This document shows positions 60,911 to 64,000 of a stretch of DNA of 64,000 nt, piece by piece. The notes beneath the pieces are model-generated. The model was not told where the DNA came from, did not search any database, and saw only the letters and a list, made by a program, of their open reading frames with translations. The DNA lies in assembly GCF_016901815.1 (NCBI RefSeq), contig NZ_JACSNR010000007.1, positions 62,001 through 126,000 on the forward strand, in the 5' to 3' direction. How positions within the stretch are numbered: position 1 is the first letter of the stretch; every line of letters starts with the position of its first letter. A program made the position numbers and the translations under genes. Origin of the DNA: Hydrogenoanaerobacterium saccharovorans. Lineage in GTDB: Bacteria; Bacillota; Clostridia; Oscillospirales; Ruminococcaceae.

Positions 60911-61789
60911 TTATGCCTGTCCCGCCTCCGTCAGTGCCGCCCGGGCAAAGGCCTCCATCGCCGGTGTCAGCCACTTGTCCGAATGGGCATAGATCCGGCT
61001 GTACAGCCGGGGCTCGAAGCCTGCGATCCCAAAGGCCTCCACCGCATGGGCCGCCTGCTTTTCCCGGGAAATGAACTCCGGCATGAAGCCGATCCCCAGC
61101 CCGGCCTCTACAAACCGCAGCACCACATCGGCGCTGCCCGTTTCCAGAAACACTTCGGGTGACAGCTCCTGGTCCTCCAGAAAGCGTTCCAGCAGCCTCC
61201 GGTAGGGGCAGCCCGGTTCGGTGTAGATAATCTTCTGCCCCAGCAGCTCTGCCGGGGCGATCTGCCGTCCCGCAAGGGGCGAACCAGCGGCACACAGCGG
61301 CTGTGTGGGGTGGGAAAACTCCGCCAGCATCCGGGTATGCTCCGGCGCGTCGTGCCCATAGACCCAGATGAGATCCACCTGGTCTGCCTGCAAACGGCGC
61401 TCCAGCTCGGTCCGGGGTGCTGTCACCACCGAAAGCACCGCCCCAGGCTGGCTCTGTGAAAAACGCCGGATGGTCCCCGGCAGGAATCCGCCGCAGAGCG
61501 ACTCATAGACCCCCACCCGCACCAGGGCGTTCTCCTCACTCTGCACACTGCGCAGCAGCCGCTCCGATTCCGCCAGCATCACCCGGGCCGACTGTACCGC
61601 CTGCCGTCCGCTGTCGGTGAGCCGTATCCGCCGCCCGATGCGGTCAAAGAGCGGTGCGCCCAGCTCCTCCTCCAGCGCCTTGATCTGCATGGTCACGGTG
61701 GACTGGGTATAGCCCAGATCCTCCGCTGCCGCCGAAAAGCTCCCCAGTTCCGCAATCCGCACCAGAGTACGGAGATTCCGCAGCTCCAT
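60911..61789 (-). CDS. LysR-family regulator, divergent from glutaredoxin-like gene
   Basis: A 292-residue LysR regulator: LRTLVRIAELGSFSAAAEDLGYTQSTVTMQIKALEEELGAPLFDRIGRRIRLTDSG is the helix-turn-helix, followed by a complete effector domain (VRVGVYESLCGGFLPGTIRRFSQSQP, LETGSADVVLRFVEAGLGIGFMPEF). AAAGGAGGC precedes the ATG. The 131-bp region shared with the divergent glutaredoxin-like gene has a 31-bp-spaced direct repeat that may be its binding site. Confidence 0.92.
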   Translation of the reverse strand: MELRNLRTLVRIAELGSFSAAAEDLGYTQSTVTMQIKALEEELGAPLFDRIGRRIRLTDSGRQAVQSARVMLAESERLLRSVQSEENALVRVGVYESLCGGFLPGTIRRFSQSQPGAVLSVVTAPRTELERRLQADQVDLIWVYGHDAPEHTRMLAEFSHPTQPLCAAGSPLAGRQIAPAELLGQKIIYTEPGCPYRRLLERFLEDQELSPEVFLETGSADVVLRFVEAGLGIGFMPEFISREKQAAHAVEAFGIAGFEPRLYSRIYAHSDKWLTPAMEAFARAALTEAGQA

Positions 61790-61806
61790 GGCCTCTGCCT
61801 CCTTTT

Positions 61807-61845
61807 AATTCAATAATTTTGATATTACCTATATAATAATTCAAT
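61807..61845. promoter_or_regulatory. Direct repeats, candidate LysR operator
   Basis: AATTCAAT at 61807-61814 and again at 61838-61845, start-to-start 31 bp (about three helical turns), just upstream of the -35 of the glutaredoxin-like gene. Confidence 0.45.
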
Positions 61846-61874
61846 TTTACAAATAAGTAAATCCCTGTTATACT
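61846..61874 (+). promoter_or_regulatory. Promoter of the glutaredoxin-like gene
   Basis: TTTACA, 17 bp, TATACT. Confidence 0.75.
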
Positions 61875-61920
61875 GAAACCATCGAAAACAATCCACCCAG
61901 ACATCAAGGAGGTCACACAC

Positions 61921-62172
61921 ATGAAAGTAACTGTTTATGGAAGCCATCTCTGCCCCGATACCCTGTACGCCATCAACCAGCTCATGTCCAAGGGCGTTGA
62001 CATGTCCTTCAAGAACATCTCCGCTGCCCTCTCCGATCTCAAGGAGTTCCTGGCAATCCGGGAAAATGACGCCATCTTTGACAACGCCAAGAAGAACGGC
62101 GGTCTGGGCATTCCCTGCTTCGTCCTCGAGGACGGCACCCGCACCCTGGACATCACCAAGGTAATCGGCTGA
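61921..62172 (+). CDS. Glutaredoxin-like protein with CPDT active site
   Basis: An 83-residue thioredoxin-fold protein of the glutaredoxin-related type: VTVYGSHLCPDTLYAINQL, then GIPCFVLEDGTRTLD with the cis-proline. The active site is CPDT, not CPxC, so only one cysteine is at the catalytic position; a second lies next to the cis-proline region (IPCF). It may act as a monothiol reductase or bind a cofactor. AAGGAGG precedes the ATG. Divergent from a LysR gene. Confidence 0.85.
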   Translation: MKVTVYGSHLCPDTLYAINQLMSKGVDMSFKNISAALSDLKEFLAIRENDAIFDNAKKNGGLGIPCFVLEDGTRTLDITKVIG

Positions 62173-62188
62173 TTGCAGCACAGCATAA

Positions 62189-62225
62189 CAAAAACCGGAA
62201 GGAACTGATCCTTCCGGTTTTTCTG
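62189..62225. terminator. Bidirectional terminator
   Basis: AAAAACCGGAAGG / CCTTCCGGTTTTT between convergent genes. Confidence 0.93.
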
Positions 62226-62240
62226 TTTTTTACGGGAATA

Positions 62241-63134
62241 TCAGAGCTCCACGCCTTTGTAAGGAGCGGTTTTGTCCGGGAGACCTGCGCCGATCTTCGG
62301 CTTCTGCAGCGCCCGGGTCGGACAGACTGCCACACACTCCCCGCAGCGGATGCACTCCGGCGAGTTGGGGTCCCGGGTGGGATCGCAGTCCATCGGGCAA
62401 ATCGTAACGCACTTGCCGCAGTGGACACACTCCTCCGGCAGAAAGCGCAGCCGGTACAGTGAGAACTTATTGAAGAGCGCATAGATGGCGCCCAGCGGGC
62501 AGAGGTATTTGCAGAAGGGGCGGCTGACCATCACCGACAGCAGCACCACAGCCAGCAGCAGGGCAAACTTCCACTGGAACAGCGCACCCAGCGCCGCCCG
62601 GGTGTTTTCGCTCACCGCAGCCAGCGGGAGCGCCCCCTCCAGGATTCCCTGGGGGCAGAGGTATTTGCAGAAGGTGGGATCACCCATGCCCAGCACATTG
62701 ACCATGAGGTTGGGCAGCAGGAACACAAACACCACCAGTACCCCATACTTGAGCCAGGTGAGCGGACGAAGCCGCCGGGTGGAGAACTTTTTCGGGAAGG
62801 GGATGCGGTGCAGCAGATCCTGGAACCAGCCGAACGGACAGAGGAATCCACAGACCAGCCGTCCGCCCAGGCCGCCCACTACCATCAGGAAGCCCAGTAC
62901 CAGCAGGGACAGGGCATAATCCGGGGACCCGGCCAGTGCCTGCATGGCACCGATGGGACAGCTCCCCAGTGCTCCGGGGCAGGAATAGCAGTTGAGCCCC
63001 GGCACACAGAACTGTTTGAGCGGGCCCTTGTAGAGTTTCCCGTCCAGGAAGCCGGTGAAGTTGGCGTTGGTCAGCAGGGTCCAGAGCGCCTGGATGCCAA
63101 ACCGCTTCCGGCGCTGTGTTTTCAGTCTATCCAA
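62241..63134 (-). CDS. NapH/YccM-like membrane 4Fe-4S protein
   Basis: A 297-residue membrane iron-sulfur protein with about five helices. Cysteine motifs: LNCYSCPGALGSCPIGAM near the N-terminus, CGFLCPFGWFQD, two CKYLCP repeats (one with PQG, one with PLG) and C-terminal ferredoxin-like CVHCGKCVTICPMDC and CIRCGECVAVCPTRAL for two [4Fe-4S] clusters. Such proteins carry electrons between quinols or flavoproteins and a partner. TTG 63134 is favoured by spacing from GGAG; GTG 63143 is possible. The gene overlaps the small CD1871A gene upstream. Confidence 0.88.
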   Translation of the reverse strand: MDRLKTQRRKRFGIQALWTLLTNANFTGFLDGKLYKGPLKQFCVPGLNCYSCPGALGSCPIGAMQALAGSPDYALSLLVLGFLMVVGGLGGRLVCGFLCPFGWFQDLLHRIPFPKKFSTRRLRPLTWLKYGVLVVFVFLLPNLMVNVLGMGDPTFCKYLCPQGILEGALPLAAVSENTRAALGALFQWKFALLLAVVLLSVMVSRPFCKYLCPLGAIYALFNKFSLYRLRFLPEECVHCGKCVTICPMDCDPTRDPNSPECIRCGECVAVCPTRALQKPKIGAGLPDKTAPYKGVEL

Positions 63135-63267
63135 TGCCCACACACTCCAGACACAGATTGATGGATTTCACAAAATAGACCCCCAGTTCTCCCCGGGTAA
63201 GTCCCAGTGCCATTAGACCTGCTCCGGTGAGCAGGATCACCGCCGTCACAATCCGGCTGTTCTTCAT
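63127..63267 (-). CDS. CD1871A-type small membrane protein with CxxC
   Basis: A 46-residue protein: MKNSRIVTAVILLTGAGLMALGLTRGELGVYFVKSINLCLECVGIG. One membrane helix (residues 5-23), the conserved RGE, and a C-terminal CLEC motif. This matches the CD1871A family of CxxC micro-proteins, which are typically encoded just ahead of NapH-like ferredoxin genes, as here. AGGAGGC precedes the ATG; the upstream continuation of the frame has no start signals. Overlap with the next gene suggests they act together. Confidence 0.85.
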   Translation of the reverse strand: MKNSRIVTAVILLTGAGLMALGLTRGELGVYFVKSINLCLECVGIG

Positions 63268-63277
63268 AGGCTGCCTC

Positions 63278-64000
63278 CTATCGGATGGAATCAAGCAGGT
63301 CCCGCTTGGCCTGCCACAGGTTCTGGGAGAGATCCACATAGTACCGGTGCGGGAACTCAAACCGCTTCATCTCGTCCCAGAGAGTATCCACCTGAGCCAG
63401 ACAGTACTTCTGGATCTCGGGCAGCGACGGAGACTGATAAACCAGCTTTCCCTTTTCAAATACCGGGCAGAGCAGTTTCCGGGCGGTATAGTTCCGCAGT
63501 TCCTGACGCTTCCAGGTGGCAATGGGATCAAAGATGGTCAGCGGCTGGCTCTCATCGATCTCCTCGTCATGGAACGCGATGTAATCGGCAATGGCCTTGC
63601 CGGTGTCGTTGGCATACAGGCGGTACAGGGTCTTGAAACCGGGGTTGGTGATCTTGTCGATGCTCTCGCTCACCTTGATCTTGTTTGTATAGACTCCATT
63701 ATGCTCCACTGCCGCCAGCTTATACACGCCGCCGAATACCGGTGACGACCGGCTGGTGATGAGGCTTTCGCCCACACCAAAGGAGTCCACCTGGGCGCCC
63801 TGCGACCACAGTTCCCCGATGATGTACTCATCCAGCGAGTTGCTCGCGACAATCGCCACATCGGGATAGCCGGCATCGTCCAGCATCTTGCGCATCTTCT
63901 TGGAGAGGTAGGCAATATCGCCGCTGTCGATCCGCACGCCCTTGGGACGGAAGCCCTTGGGCACAACAACTTCATCGAACACCTTGATAGCGTTGGGCAT
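63278..64000 (-). CDS. pncB: Nicotinate phosphoribosyltransferase, 5' part outside window
   Basis: C-terminal 240 residues of the NAD-salvage enzyme that makes nicotinate mononucleotide from nicotinate and PRPP. Visible: GVRIDSGDIAYLSKKMRKMLDDAG, VASNSLDEYIIGEL, VDSFGVGESLITS, GGVYKLAAVE and the family tail FPHRYYVDLS. The full enzyme is about 480 residues, so the N-terminal half and real start are beyond 64000. It precedes the CD1871A/ferredoxin pair by 10 bp, so they are probably co-transcribed. Confidence 0.94.
   Translation of the reverse strand: MPNAIKVFDEVVVPKGFRPKGVRIDSGDIAYLSKKMRKMLDDAGYPDVAIVASNSLDEYIIGELWSQGAQVDSFGVGESLITSRSSPVFGGVYKLAAVEHNGVYTNKIKVSESIDKITNPGFKTLYRLYANDTGKAIADYIAFHDEEIDESQPLTIFDPIATWKRQELRNYTARKLLCPVFEKGKLVYQSPSLPEIQKYCLAQVDTLWDEMKRFEFPHRYYVDLSQNLWQAKRDLLDSIR

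Overview
The window looks like a chromosomal segment of an anaerobic, endospore-forming, GC-rich member of the Clostridia (Oscillospiraceae/Ruminococcaceae-like Eubacteriales). The basis is the gene set: sporulation sigma factor SigG, a YlmC/YmxH-family protein, DnaD/DnaI-type replication proteins, RbgA, RNase M5, T-box leaders, PPi-type phosphofructokinase, TSCPD and CD1871A-type small proteins, and a molybdenum hydroxylase. Family names are assigned by reading protein motifs; no database search was possible. I saw no rRNA, tRNA, CRISPR array, prophage or insertion sequence.

Layout. 0-8.2 kb: trigger factor (partial), a metallophosphoesterase, a DUF1540 peptide, and a minus-strand run rbgA-PHP phosphatase-rnhB-yraN-M19 dipeptidase-thrC, then rplS with its own promoter and a GNAT acetyltransferase. 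8.3-11.8 kb: a Cys-rich collagen-like protein behind a sigma-K-like promoter, a TPR glycosyltransferase and a YoaK-type membrane protein. 11.8-18.1 kb: comEC-holA-rnmV followed by an MBOAT-like and a DHHW-like gene that have both lost their catalytic residues. 18.1-22.1 kb: a phosphoribosyltransferase, HIT protein and alaS behind an alanine T-box. 22.2-26.3 kb: pfp, then metNIQ behind a methionine T-box with an ATG specifier. 26.3-34.3 kb: a CLC transporter lacking the gating glutamate, dnaI-dnaD, TSCPD protein, beta-hydroxyacid dehydrogenase, S41 peptidase and a split ThrE exporter. 34.4-38.9 kb: sigG with a sigma-G-like promoter and an xdhBCA-type hydroxylase operon. 39-43 kb: rsmD-coaD-coiled-coil operon and uvrC. 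43-44.8 kb: a decayed locus (frameshifted LysR regulator, permease remnant) and an unexplained 360-bp block. 44.8-49.6 kb: GntR-controlled ABC exporter, mnmM and its radical-SAM partner, a LysR regulator. 50-57 kb: a MalY/PatB enzyme with highly biased codons, an intact MBOAT-DHHW-lipoprotein operon, and pepD. 57-64 kb: rpsB-tsf, small conserved proteins, a LysR/glutaredoxin divergent pair, a NapH-like ferredoxin with a CD1871A peptide, and pncB (partial).

The most unusual content is the presence of two MBOAT+DHHW pairs. One (52.4-55.3 kb) keeps every catalytic residue expected of a cell-surface O-acyltransferase system. The other (11.8-14.3 kb) has lost both MBOAT histidines, the whole DHHW motif and the predicted nucleophile serine, yet both frames are open and well conserved in length. 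This coordinated loss suggests a paired pseudo-enzyme complex rather than random decay. Secondary points of interest are the collagen/glycosyltransferase spore-surface module, the CLC protein without its gating glutamate, and a ComEC whose beta-lactamase-like tail lacks its metal ligands.
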